Source: Dactylonectria macrodidyma (lineage: Eukaryota; Ascomycota; Sordariomycetes; Hypocreales; Nectriaceae). From it: a DNA stretch of 64,000 nucleotides. Under the pieces are notes generated by a model, which ran no database searches, was not told the origin of the DNA, and saw only the letters and a list, made by a program, of their open reading frames with translations. Where the stretch lies: contig JAGMUV010000019.1 in the NCBI GenBank assembly GCA_020744425.1, positions 806,001 to 870,000 on the forward strand. The letters are read 5' to 3'. The position numbers were made by a program, and so were the translations under genes. Below are positions 33,361 through 45,100 of the stretch, one piece after another; position 1 is the stretch's first letter; each line of letters begins with the position of its first letter.

Positions 33361-33848
33361 TGGACAAGCGGTGTAAGATAATATGCTAAAAGAATTGAAT
33401 ATCCTGTAGGTTATTGTGAGTTGATATCAATGAAGGATAATCTCAAAGCTCGCTGTCGTGGATGAAGGAGTCTTTTCTAGTTATGGACGTTGTCGGTTGA
33501 ATGAATAGCCGCAGCGGCATCGGACGTCTGTACTTTGGTCACGACTCCAATACAATGCATGGGCGTCATTCGATAAACGATCATAGTTAGCTATCTCCTT
33601 CGTAGTTGTAGCGGTACTATTAATCTTGAACACGTTGTCGCAGCGCGATCAGGTGTCTGTGTGTGTGTGTGTGAAATTCAGGTTTACAGCCATGATATGT
33701 CCTAGGCTAGCTCTCAACGATCATAATTGAGAAGGATAGCTTCCCTATCAGATCCATATATTATACATGCGATTCAGATAGGATCACGGTTTCTCTTAAA
33801 CTTAACAACCATGGCGTAGTTCAAAACCACCACAAGGGTAGCTATTGT
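33361..33848. other. Intergenic with (TG)n microsatellite
   Basis: Promoter of the dehydrogenase. A (TG)8 tract lies at 33658-33673. No gene. Confidence 0.5.
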
Positions 33849-34754
33849 TTATTCATTCAGAAAATCGACGATAGCAGTAATCACATCATCCGGGGCCTGT
33901 TCTGGTATATAATGTCCCGAATCCACGCCCCTGCCCTGGACAGTTATTCCCGGCTCCGTCACAGCCTGCCACTCTTCAACTGCGTTGAAACACTTTTCAA
34001 TGACTCCATGCTTGCCCCAGAGAACCAGCAATGGGCAGCGCACCAGCCTTCCATTCTTCAGATCATCCTTTGCCTCCTCCAGATCCAGTGTCGCGGCGGC
34101 ACGGTAGTCCTGGCACATGGAGTGAACTGTAGCAGGGTCTTCCATGTTCTTGACATAGGCCTCAAAGCAGGCTGTGTCGAAAATCTGCAATCCATCACCC
34201 TGTCGACCGCCCATGAACATCTCGGCAACCTCTCGAGGGCGCGCCGAGATGAGCGTCTCCGGAAGAGGCTCCTTCTGAATCAAAAAGAACCAGTGGAAGT
34301 ACGCCTTGGCGAACTCGAAATCTGACTTCGAGTACATGGCCAACGTCGGGCAGATGTCGAGAAGAATTGTTTTGCGGACTCGCTCGGGATGGTCGACGCA
34401 CAGCTTATGGGCCACCCGTGCACCGCGGTCATGGGCGCAGACGTAGAAGGAATCGACAAAGCCGAGGCCATCCATGACGGCCACGCAGTCGCGGGCCATG
34501 GCGCTCTTTGCATACGCCGACAGTTCGCCTGGCTTGGACGACTCGCCATAGCCGCGCAGGTCGATGAGCACAACGTTGAACTTGCCCGCCAACTGGGGAG
34601 TAACGCGGTGCCAGATATGTTTGGTCTGAGGAAACCCGTGAAGCAAGAGGAGCGGTGGTGCAGCCGGAGAGGCATCGCTGCTCTTCAATCCACGGATCGT
34701 GACCTCTGGGTCAGATTGTGTCTTGATGGCGAATGGCTGGAATCCTTCAAACAT
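33849..34754 (-). CDS. Alpha/beta hydrolase, fluoroacetate-dehalogenase-like, 301 aa
   Basis: Single exon. Soluble alpha/beta hydrolase with an Asp nucleophile. LLLLHGFPQTKHIWHRV supplies the oxyanion loop. The nucleophile elbow reads CAHDRGARVAHK (Asp about residue 119), and the cap has AKAYFHWFFLIQ and SMCQDYRAAA. The acid region is PLLVLWGKHGVIEKCF and the base is the His in SGHYIPEQAP. Fluoroacetate dehalogenases use HDRGAR (Asp plus two Arg that bind the carboxylate) and a cap His-Trp pair with a Tyr for halide; all these positions look conserved here. This makes a small haloacid or alpha-substituted acid the likely substrate class. Fungal members are uncharacterised as far as I know, and epoxide hydrolase activity is an alternative. 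It is divergent from the Zn2Cys6 half-gene at 35109, with 354 bp between. Confidence 0.87.
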   Translation of the reverse strand: MFEGFQPFAIKTQSDPEVTIRGLKSSDASPAAPPLLLLHGFPQTKHIWHRVTPQLAGKFNVVLIDLRGYGESSKPGELSAYAKSAMARDCVAVMDGLGFVDSFYVCAHDRGARVAHKLCVDHPERVRKTILLDICPTLAMYSKSDFEFAKAYFHWFFLIQKEPLPETLISARPREVAEMFMGGRQGDGLQIFDTACFEAYVKNMEDPATVHSMCQDYRAAATLDLEEAKDDLKNGRLVRCPLLVLWGKHGVIEKCFNAVEEWQAVTEPGITVQGRGVDSGHYIPEQAPDDVITAIVDFLNE

Positions 34755-35108
34755 GCTGGGTGTTCTGATGAGATATCTTCTCTAGTATCAAGTCTAGGCG
34801 AGTTTATTCTTGGCACGATTACAGTTGACTGGCCCGGTATGATTGATTTTAATAATCACCGGCATCTGATGATGACGCCCCTCACATGCAAGTAAGTCAT
34901 AGCCGAGCAAGGGCTCGGTGTACATGCGGCTCAACGTTTAAGCGCTCACTATTTGCAGACTAAGACTAGGGCGACAAATATCCCGCTCAACTGCCGGTCT
35001 GTGCAATGGCACTCTCTGCAGCTGCATAACAGAGCCTCGGTCGGCAAAACAAGAGCCCTTGTCTGTTTCATCTGAAGTCTCAGTCCATTTCCATTTGTCC
35101 GACATCGC
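34755..35108. promoter_or_regulatory. Divergent promoter, hydrolase / Zn2Cys6 gene
   Basis: 354 bp. An imperfect inverted repeat at 34833-34862 has CCGGT at its left end and ACCGG at its right end around an AT-rich middle. It is a possible operator. Confidence 0.4.
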
Positions 35109-36148
35109 ATGGCGTCGGTGCGAGGTCGTGCGGCATGCAATGGATGCCGAGCGCGCAAGCAGAAGGTGAGCGTGTATCCGATCCCCGCATCTCAAATACC
35201 TACGTAATCGGTTTGTTGAACAGCCGCAACTGACTATATTTTTCCAGTGTGACGAATCAAGGTATAATTCACTTCGAAATACGTTCTCTCATACTTCTTG
35301 TCTTGCTAGGGTTACTAACGTGTCAGTATAAAAGGCCAGTCTGCTCGAGATGCCACACCCTGAACCAGCCTTGTGTCTGGCCCGTATCACGCAAACGGTA
35401 AGATGAATCCACACCCAGGTTTTGTTCGTTAGCTTTATGCCCAATTGTTCAACATATAAAGTTCAAGAGCTTGCGTTTGACACAGCGACGTCTTCATAGT
35501 GGCCCGGCCAAAGGATATACGGAAGCCTTAGAGCATAGGCTAAGGGAGACCGAGACTGCCCTATTGCGCCTCTGGATGACTACAACTGAAGACTCGGTCG
35601 AGCTAGCATTCAAACAAAATGACCATCTGCCAGGGAGCAGTTCCCTTTCGTCAAATGATGGGCAGCAAGCCCCTAGCCGTGCTGGACCAAACAAGGCCCA
35701 CGTGATCTCCCAGTGGGAAGACTTCCCCCTTACGTCTGCACAAGATATTGGCAGGTGGGCTAGAGAGGCCAAAGGAGCAATTAAGGCATCCGAGAATCGG
35801 AGCATGAGAGGCGACTCGGAGCCATTCAATCATGCACCAGAGCCGCCATGCATTCCCAGAGACACTCCCGCCCCACAAAACATCACAAAGGCAACGCTCC
35901 CTAACACGATTTCGTCAACACCCCCTGCATCAATAGCCATGCTTTCCAACACAGCTACAATATTAACTCCTGAGACACAGTCTGCTCAAGAAGGAGATTT
36001 TTCGACGGCAAGCACGCCCAGCCACGTGGCTCGATTTCACAGCCGCGGCCAAGAAACAAGCAACATAACACACTCAGACAGTCCGACCCCAAGCACAAAA
36101 GCCAAGATCCGATTATCTCAAGAGTTCACGGACCAGTATCTGTGGTAA
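35109..36148 (+). CDS. Zn2Cys6 DNA-binding half-protein lacking the MHR domain, about 4 exons
   Basis: The start at 35109 (MASVRGRAACNGCRARKQK) is spliced to CDESR and then, with an acceptor after AAAAG near 35344, to PVCSRCHTLNQPCVWP. This gives a canonical CX2CX6CX6CX2CX6C cluster (Cys 10, 13, 20, 27, 30, 37). A last exon adds RRLHSGPAKGYTEALEHRLRETETALLRL, the usual linker/dimerisation coil after the cluster. HVISQWEDFPLTSAQDIGRWA and a long Ser/Thr/Pro-rich stretch then end at FTDQYLW, TAA 36146-36148. The final codons overlap a donor-like GGTAAAA, so the frame may once have continued into another exon. Full-length relatives normally carry a C-terminal MHR domain. Here that domain appears in the neighbouring gene on the opposite strand. 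Not clear whether it is functional. Confidence 0.72.
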
Positions 36149-36415
36149 AATTGCCGGTTCTGTATTTCTTGGGCCTTATTTTGCCACCAATAGGACTAAT
36201 AGTGGTTATGATTTGGATACTGGCTGCAGGCTTCAGTCCTTTGAGGGCAGTATACCACTGACAAGCAACCCTGTTTCGTGGCAACACTAGGAGCACAAAA
36301 TATTGCAAAGAAGATTCCTTTTTTCGACAGCGAGCGGCGATGGATCAAGCGCTCGCAAAATACTCCCAAATACTCTGGGTCCCCAAGTCCGTTCGTTCAA
36401 ATTCTGGCCAGAACA

Positions 36416-38704
36416 CTAGGCACCAAAGCGACCCCCAGGTCCCTGAAGACTAGCATCCCAACCAATACTGCTAAACAAGCTACCCATTTCAGTGTCTTGC
36501 GCGCCACTGAACAAACCTTGGCGATCAATATGAGCCGCGTCAAACCCGAAATCAGGGCCCGTGTATTCCATGACAGGCATCCAGTCCTCTGCCCCGAATG
36601 GATCTTCATCGGCTACAATATTTGCAGCTGTGTATTGCAACGGCCCTTGGTGCCATGCTGTCATTTCATTGTATAATCTTTGTCGTTTGGCGCTTCGGCC
36701 TTCGGGGATTGCAGTTGATGCTGGGTCCATGTCCATCGTTTGGATCGAGGCATGGTATGGAAGCCTCGATGGATATATTGTCGGGCCCAAGTCGACTAGC
36801 GAAGGGCCAAAACGATCATTTAAGCGTTGTAGAAGCGATTTAATAGCTTCTCGGCAGTGACGCGCACTTGCCCACCGTGATGCCATGGACTCGAGGATGG
36901 CGAGACAATGGCCGAGATCTCTAAGGTGCGAATTAGCTGCGCAAAACAAGAATGGCACACATAGAAGATGTGTATGAGGCAACGGGCGAAGTACTTACGA
37001 ATTAGCTTTTGCGTTTGGATACAACTCCAAAAGGCTCGCAAAGGCAATCACCAATCCGGCCATCCATACAGCTGACAACGTTGCTGGCCAAGCCATAAGG
37101 AAGACATTGTCTGTGTGCCACTTGAGCTTCACAATGATGTTTCGACTTGCACTCAAGGCCATCTGAACACTAGATTGAAAATCCTGATTATCCGGCGGGA
37201 GCGAGAGAAATGGTCGGTGGATTAGCAGTATTAAGTAGTTGTGAAGCATGTTGAAGAACACCGAGTGAGACGGCTGCCGATCAGGTGAGCCGTCACGCAC
37301 TTCATCCTGAAACGTAGGGGGGAGGCCATTCCACCAACAGTGGATTCGATAGGTTATATCTCGAATGCTTTGAGAGCTAATATTTCGAGTGTGTATTGAT
37401 CGGTGAAACAAATGCACAACTTCGCCAAGCATCTGCGAGTACGTTGCGAGATGGCTCAAAATGAATTCTCTTGCTTCTTTTCCGGCAGCTGTGTAATGCT
37501 TTGATGGGCTTTGGGCGGCAAGGATATCCTGGGTTGTCAGGACTTCGCTTGGTCGACTACCTGGCTCTGGGTGAGCAGATGGGTTCCCAGCTAGATAGCC
37601 AGTCTCGGCCTGGTTCACCGGTAAGTGACCAAGGACCTGTTCGTTTAGGGCAGCTTGTGAGGTTACGGCGTTCTCCTTGGCTTTGACTGGCCGATGTAGC
37701 TCGATCATGCCTGGTATGCAAACATCCACATCTGCGTCTTGGATGCTAAACGGATGGCCTAATGCCTGGCCGATGTACCGGTCTAGGACGTAGGCACACC
37801 AAAAGATGCGCTTCCGGATGCCATATGTACTGAGAGGAAGCTGATGATAACGTGAGGGACATCGATGAAAACCGGAGTTGTGCATAGATCGGGCTAGGGC
37901 GCCTTGGATTGTCGACGCCGCTCGGAGTGACATGGTAGAGATGAGGTACAGCTCTGCGGCCAAGAGAGCCTGGAGAGAAACGGCATCATGACTGGAAAAG
38001 AGATTTCCGATCACTGAAACAAATGCCTGCGCTGATTGAATGCGGCATGCTGGCTCTAAGCCATCTCGAGCTGAGGTCGAGGCGGCAATGTTGAATATGC
38101 TCTGGAACATGACTGCTCGACACAACTTCCAGTTCGGTTGACGGTTAAGTGGCAAGTCGGGATCGTCACCATAGAAGTGATTGACCTGTTCGACAAAGGT
38201 CGGCCCATGTAGGAACGGAAAAAAGGGATGCCAATGGCGGAAGAAATTCATCAGGAGCTTCTGAGCCTTGTCTGCGGGAGGGGCAATTCCTAAAGCAGGA
38301 GCATCGACGCCGTAAGACGGTGTTCCAGGGCTTGTGCTTGAAGCCGACTCGGCGGGTTTTGCTCGGCTATCATTACCTGCCGATGGAAGCTCGTCATTGG
38401 TTTCGGGAGCAACAAGGTACGTGTGAGCTGAGCCTGGGTCAGGCCCCTCGGCATCAGTAGCAACATTCGCAGCCGGACCAACACCAGCACTACTATCACG
38501 CTGCGGTTCAGACGCGTCCCCAGCAGCGGCCGAGGCTGCCATGGCGAAGGCGCGGAAGACTGTATCAGCAAAGAAGACACCGCTGGCGCTTCCGATGAAC
38601 TCGCTATCGTTGGACGGCAACGCGACAAAGGATCCAATCTCAATTGTCGGCAAGCGGTTGCTCGCAGCACCACCGCTGGGCAGTCCTCGAGATGGCACCG
38701 ACAT
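36416..38704 (-). CDS. Fungal MHR-domain protein lacking a zinc cluster, 2 exons
   Basis: Exon 1 38704-36993, intron about 36992-36926 (GTAAGT...CACCTTAG), exon 2 to 36416. The N-terminus reads LPTIEIGSFVALPSNDSEFIGSASGVFF, a segment that in whole regulators lies between the DNA-binding cluster and the MHR domain. The MHR domain follows: LLMNFFRHWHPFFPFLHGPTF, LEPACRIQSAQAFVSV, IQGALARSMHNSGFHRCPSRY, IRKRIFWCAYVLDRYIGQALGHP and LILLIHRPFLSLPP. The C-terminus has DLGHCLAILESMASRW and a low-complexity tail. I read the reverse strand upstream to about 39,100 and found no CxxC cluster to extend it. It is tail-to-tail with the Zn2Cys6 half-gene. Without a DNA-binding domain it could act only through partners, if at all. 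Confidence 0.78.
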
Positions 38705-39156
38705 GACGCCTGGGAGGAATGGGAGGAAGCGGAGAGATCATAAGCGCTTTCAAGGTTGGCGTACCGGCGTTTCGATCAACAACTCCAATTGATTATCATC
38801 AAATAACAGGTAGCCGTGCGATTGTTGACCAGCTGAGTCGTCAGCGTACCAAAGAATGCTTAGAGTTTGGCGGATCTGGTGATGGTCTGTCGGGTTTTCT
38901 TTCTGCCGCGTCCCCATCAGATGCTCACGAAATTGATCAACCGGAAGTAATCAGGGCGTATTTTCAAGTCTCTCTTAAGGGTGCTAAAATGATGCTGCAG
39001 AGTGGCGTGTCTTCTCATCAATTATACGACACCATGTAGAGGTGATCATGCCAGCAATTACAATGACAGCAAGTTCGAAACAAGTTCTACCCAGCGCTAT
39101 TGCAAAACAGAATATATATGCAATTGGGAGTCCTGGAGTCAACAATAACCGGTCCC
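38705..39156. other. Intergenic upstream of MHR gene and tRNA
   Basis: No zinc cluster or coding exon could be found on either strand. Confidence 0.5.
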
Positions 39157-39245
39157 GCTCATGTGGTATAGTGGTTAGCATTTCAGTTTGTGGATCTCTG
39201 TCTATCAACTCACTGACGACGGCGGTTCGATTCCGCCCATGGGCA
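39157..39245 (+). tRNA. tRNA-His(GTG) with 17-nt intron
   Basis: Acceptor stem GCTCATG (39157-39163) pairs with CATGGGC (39238-39244) with one T:G wobble; discriminator A at 39245. The A box is in TGGTATAGTGGTTA. Anticodon stem TCAGT (39183-39187) pairs with ACTGA (39212-39216); anticodon GTG at 39190-39192. An intron at 39194-39210, placed one base 3' of the anticodon, restores a 7-nt loop. T arm is GGCGG-TTCGATT-CCGCC (B box intact). A T run follows at about 39248-39252, as expected for Pol III termination. Confidence 0.92.
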
Positions 39246-42150
39246 ATTCTTTTTGCTCCCTGTTGAACGCATAAAGTTTGTTCGTGCGCGTGTGTGTGGG
39301 GACCCAGAACCTAAAATCCGGCCCGGCTGCACGAATATTGTAGGAGACCTTGAGGGTTTTGTATTGCTACCCAGGCTGCTGTGCCCTCATTTTTTACACC
39401 CGATAAAAGGGGCCTGCCACACCAGCCTAAGAGCAAGTTAAGACTCTCATGTCCTCCTACCATACTTGCGCAACTGGGTTTTCACGGAGAACACGGCTCG
39501 CCGTTAAGGCTCTTTTTTATAACGTTGCGACTTATAGGCAAAATGACATTTCTATTATATCAAGGTACATTTGTGAAATTTTATAATTTGTTTCCTTTAG
39601 ACTGGACCATTCCTTCTATTTTTAATTTTCGCTCTCCGAGGAATTAGTTAATGCAAAGAAGAATGACAAAGAGACTTAGCTAAACACTTAGTTATAGAAA
39701 GTGTCCATCCATCATGGCCAAGTTCTGCGTGCAAAGGGAACTTCCTCTCCTGCGCCGCCTAGAACGGAGTGTTATCCAGTCTACATTCGGCTCAGTATCA
39801 CCTACCTTCCTATTTTCAACAACTCATTTTCAGCGAGCCCCGATAACAATACGCTTAGGGAGCGAGGGGATGCAAGCAACCACGCCAGGCATGATCATCA
39901 AGATCAGGTTTAGGAGCATTGAGTAAGGCTTTCTGAGCAATTCGGGAATCTGCATATTCGTGATGATATTGTAAGGGTTTCTAGACCAGATCAACAGCGG
40001 TGAGCTCCATGCCTCCATGGCATTTGGATTAATTGTGTCTCTAAATCGCCCATGACCCCAAGGTCTCAGATGCAATGGGCGGACGGTCATTCGCGACAGC
40101 AAATTTCAAGCACCAGGTAATGAGCGAAGCAGGGTCCAGCAGGTAGCTGTACTCTGCTCGAACTAGCTGTGTGAATTGCTTCGCAAGTTGAAATCCTTGG
40201 TTTTACTTGTGATCTCCCATTCATCACAACTCGAAGATCAAATACAGGCAAGGGAATACGTGATTAGACACGTAGAAGAGGTTGTAAATCACCAGGATGA
40301 AGACCAGGTGAAATAAAGTCAGCGACTATTCTTAAAAATGAACGTTTCCTCATCATCAGTCGAGGCATCAGCATTCAAAGAGTAGAGCATGATGGAGCTT
40401 GGCTGATGTACACAGATGAAATCCCTAAGACTTCGACACGGCCATTTGACATTGCTGGATCTTGTGTTTAGGATTTATGTTGGCTAACCCGTGGCTGGAA
40501 TTTAAAGAGCAACGAAGACGATCAAGCAAGACGTGACGGAGTCCTCTTACGGCGAACGCTTGTGGTCGAGATCCCGACTTGACACGCACATCCCGACCAT
40601 TCCTTGTTCTAAGATTCCACAGACACATGGAGCATTGCCCCAATGGCTTCTTCAGTTATTGAATTCGTGTCATACAAGCTTTTGTCCTCAACTCTCAGAG
40701 TTTGACCTCTTCTATCACTCTTGATCCATGAGGAATTACAACTCCGTTGTTAAGATGTCATCTGGGAACACTCCTAAGCGATCATGAGGAGAAAAACATG
40801 ATCTTTCTTTTCGTGCTCGGTATTTGCTCGAGTGATCACTGACTTCAATTGAGTCTCTGGATGATTTTCGATGTTGCGGCGATATGAGGTCGACACAAAG
40901 GTATAGCATGTAGCAAACAGAGCTTGCTGGAAAGATTTCCCAGCTGTGTGCTATGGAAAGGCATCAGTGAGAGTTAATTTGCGGTGTCAACACAGTAGCT
41001 CCATCTGTTGGAAGTTCCCCGTTGCTCATCGCTAATTGTAAGGCATTCCATCTTGATTTGCACGATCTCGTTGGCGTGGGAGCTACCCTACACACGCCCA
41101 CGGGTTTGATGTCTCTACCGTGAATCAATTCACGACCTCAACGAGACCAAATCGAACCAAATAGTGGTTCATGCAGATGGAAATACGACATCAGTGAGGA
41201 CTAATTGATCACCTTGTTCTTTCTTGGCGAAGATTTGTCACATAATGTTAATAGGAACATAACATGTGACAATTGGGTGTTTGACTAACCAACACCCTGA
41301 TACTGAAGACTCTCGAAGTCCCGCTGAGTACAGTGTAATCTGTCTAGCTCACAAAGCTATCTAGCTTGGGGGGATGTACGTTAACCGTGATGTCATTATG
41401 CACACTCATCACACAGATTTTTCTATCCGAAACATTATTCGCCATGGGCAGACCACAACCGAGAGAACACGTCGCGTCGTGGATGTGACAACTCAGATAA
41501 AAGCGACGATCACCAACATAGGAGAGGGAGAAATTGATACGTTACAGGGCAAGCTCGGAGCGGAGTAATGAGTGCTTGGACCTCCGGCGGAAAATGCGAT
41601 GACACAGAACCGAAAGCAAGGGGAGGGGACCGACGTCTAGAAGGCAAGGGGAAAAAACCCCAGTTGCCCGGCAAGGGGCCCTACAGCTCCTGAAGCATGA
41701 TCCTGAAGCTGAAGTTGACGGCGGAAGACGAAGGGGCAGAGAGAGAATGGACATCGCACCGAGCATGTCCACCGAGAACTGGTTACGCAACAACCGGGCA
41801 CTACTAACGCATCGAGATTGCCATGTCAAGTAGATGGATGGGATGCGGTAGATCCTGCGTAGGGGATGTGATTTGTCTCGGAGCTCGATGCAAGGGAGCG
41901 GAAGACAAGGATATCCGTTAGGCGACATGGCACATGGCCACCAGCTCAGGCCGTGTTATCAATCAAGGTTCCTGATTCAGAGCATCTTGGCTCCCGATGT
42001 CGCTCCATTCGGCTCGTCCCGCCAAGGTGAAGACCTAAGACGGCTTCGCTCACGAGGAGGTTGAGCCAGACTTGTGCACTCCTGCGTCGAAGGCTCCGCA
42101 CTGACTGGTTCACGCAGCACAGTAGGGCCATCGCTGTCTCACTGAACAAG
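39246..42150. other. Gene-free stretch with a dispersed repeat
   Basis: No gene seen. A repeat shared with 17.7 kb lies at 39410-39461. Several AT-rich pieces (39,500-39,700) look like decayed sequence. Confidence 0.5.
39410..39461 (+). repeat. Dispersed repeat, copy B
   Basis: Starts GGGCCTGCCACACCAGCCTA and aligns with 17710-17762 (about 80% over 50 bp). It lies 165 bp 3' of the tRNA-His gene; regions around tRNA genes often hold retroelement remnants. Confidence 0.5.
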
Positions 42151-45100
42151 TGTATGAACTATGGGGCACAAACCAGCCTCCCTTGCGTCCTGGATTTTAC
42201 CTCCATTTGTCAAAGTTTGTGAGTCGAAAAGGGCTGAGCAAAATCAGGAAGCATCAGATCAACCCGAGGGATATTGAAAAGCCACCACGACCGTTCGCCC
42301 GGTCTTGTGATTCGCTGTCTCGTTCTCCCTCCAGTGCCACCGCCGCCGTTCAATGCCTCTGGGCGCCTTGTGTCAACCACCTACCCGAGTTAGCAAAGAG
42401 CCTAATTAACTGGAACCGCCTTGCATGGGCACTGTTCACCTCAGCTGAGCAGCTGAACAACACCACGGGCCATGTGAGGGCGGCGGGGCCGAGCTGTCGT
42501 CGTCGCCCTCATCAGCTTGGGGGGACAATCCGGTGTCGGTGATGCCTTTGGGGCTTGCGATGGTGATACCACCGGCTGCCAGCAGCTTGTCCCTTCTCAT
42601 CACCGCGAGGCGCCTTGTTTGGGGCCTCAAGCCCTCGACTGCGCCGGGGCTGAAACATGACCAACCAGGCGAAGACTTGCTGCAGCTGACGGGTGCTCTT
42701 AGCCTTGGGGGCTTTTTCGTCCCACCAAGTTATCAACGAAGCCTGTGCTTTTAGTTGGAGCCTAGCAGTGACATTCTGATGAGCGCCTCTTTTACCAACG
42801 CCACTCTCTCACTGGATGACAGATACCCGGCCCTCTGCCTCTCGCCCTCCTTCGCTGGAATAGCCCGCAAGCCGCACGGCCGGGACGGGAAGAGGAACCC
42901 GAGCCAGATGGTCTATTGCCAAGGCCTCCGCCAAGGGGTAAGAAGGTCACAAAATTCTCCTCCTTTGGGCGGACCGAAGCCGTTGGGCTGAGCCTTAGGG
43001 AACAACTGCGCCAGGGGCCAGCTGAAGCTACAGTGGCACCAGTCCCAGTCGGCAAGAATTCGCATGGCGCTGTCCTTGCTTGCGAGCTGCGATCTAAAGA
43101 TGGCATGGCGCGGTCGCGACGCGTTTTTGGTTTGTTTGTCAGTGTTTAAACAAACAAAAAAGACACCACCCCGCCATCGCGACAGTCAATGACGAACTCG
43201 ACGAATACGGATGTAATGAATGGTGGCATCGTCTATGTCATTAAAAGGCTAGAGAACATCGGAGTCAGCATATTTCATGGCGGCTCCGCTGCCGAGATTG
43301 GGCTCCCCATCAACCCCAGAGCGATGGAGCAGTGGACCACAGCTGGGCAGGGGTAGGGATTGGAGGTACAAAAAACTCAACAACTGGACGGGAGAAGCTG
43401 CCCAGGACCTTCCTTTCAGACCTCCGTCTCAGATCTGTGAGCACTTACAGAGACAACAAAAGTTCTGGGTACGACGATCAGTCTCAGTGGCTGGACGGCT
43501 GTCCCATCGGAAAGAATGTGATTCCGCGACTTGGTTCAGAAGAGGCATCTTATGGCGTTTTTGTGTTTAGTCAAATGAAGACCCAACCAGGAGGTCGAAG
43601 AGCATCTCCGCGGCCTATGACGGCCAAGATTCCGAATACTACACTGCAGTTTCGATGTCAAGGGCCACACACCAGCTTGCATGTCAGCACCTACGTACTA
43701 CTACGGAGTAAGCATTTCAATCTCCCGGATCTCAACACCCAGGCCATCTAGCCGCGTTGGGCCACTGAGGTGGGCAGGTTGGCAGGCCTGGACGGGTCCT
43801 GGATGGTACAGCGAGTGCCCGGCGCGTCGGGTCCACGAGGAGAGAGCATGGGTCTTTTGGAAAATGAGACCGAATTCCAGAAGCAATGTTTGCTGGCCTT
43901 GTTTCCTCGCTTGCTGAGCGCTCTCGAAGAGGACCGAAATTTGATACCAGGCATCTGGCCCATCTGAGTGGTTGCGGCCCCCGGAAGAGCTGGGGGGCCT
44001 CATGGGCTGTGGCAAGCAGGATCTGGCAGGGATGTGCTGCGCGTGCTACCGGGCTGGGATGTTGGGAGGAATGTGGGATGGAGCCCTGACGGGTGGCTTG
44101 AATGTTCTAGGTCTGGGTCTGGCCTTTGTTGGACAGTTCGTGGTCTTTCTAGGATCCCACGAGGGCATCTCTTGACCTTGCGGACAAGGCCTTTTTCAGA
44201 CCCAAGCCGCTGGCTGGGGGGCAGCTCATCTTGTTCTGGGTCCTGAATGGCTTCCCTTGACCTTGGTGATTGACTCGCTGGGGCAGAGGTGGAGAGGGCA
44301 TTCAATGGTGCCGACTGTGCGGAACAACGCATCAACTTCAAATATCATAATCCCATGATCAGCGGCGGATTATGACTTCTCGAACTGTCATGCGTGACGC
44401 TGGAAGATGCTCTCCGCCTTTTAGCTGACAGCCATCATCCTTGTTCTTACACGGCCTGAGCTGAACGGAAGGGAAGAAAAAGAAGGCTGACAGGGCAGGG
44501 CGAGGGTCAGGTTGGTAATCCTCTTGCTGATCAATCCTCCACAAAAAAAAGTTTCCATCTACGTACAAGTGGGAAAGCCGCCTACTACGTATGAATGAGT
44601 ATCGGAAACTGAGAACGCGATCGAGATGTCTCTAAGTCAATCCCTTCCAAGCAGTTGTGTACTGTAACGCTAGTAGACGACGCTTTGCGCCCAAAGCCCC
44701 CTGCATTCGGAACAACCGGCCGCTGGAATAAGAACCAAGGAAGAAACAAAAAAAAACTGGAGAACGTGAAAATGACGACGAAAAGACAGAAACAGGCTTG
44801 ATGATGACGGGCAAACAAGATTTATTGGAGGTGCAGAATGGTTAGGTTCCCGATTATGCTTCTCTAGCCTCAACGGTCGACGAGCCCTCAGTTGGTTTCT
44901 CGGGACTCAAGCCGGGAGCGGACCAACACCAGGAAGGCCGATTTTTTTTTCCTTCCCTGGTGCGAGCGCTGTGACGGTGTGATTGTGCCTGCGTTGCGTG
45001 CTCCTGATGTGCCGCGTACCTGCATCTGTGCATGCTCGCCTCGGCAAGGTACGCGTGGGTGTGTTAGTTTGTGTTTCTATTACTATCCGACTTCTGTTAT

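Noticed and set aside
34389..34895. 168-aa + strand frame over the alpha/beta hydrolase
   Set aside because: Antisense shadow; the minus-strand hydrolase explains the sequence.
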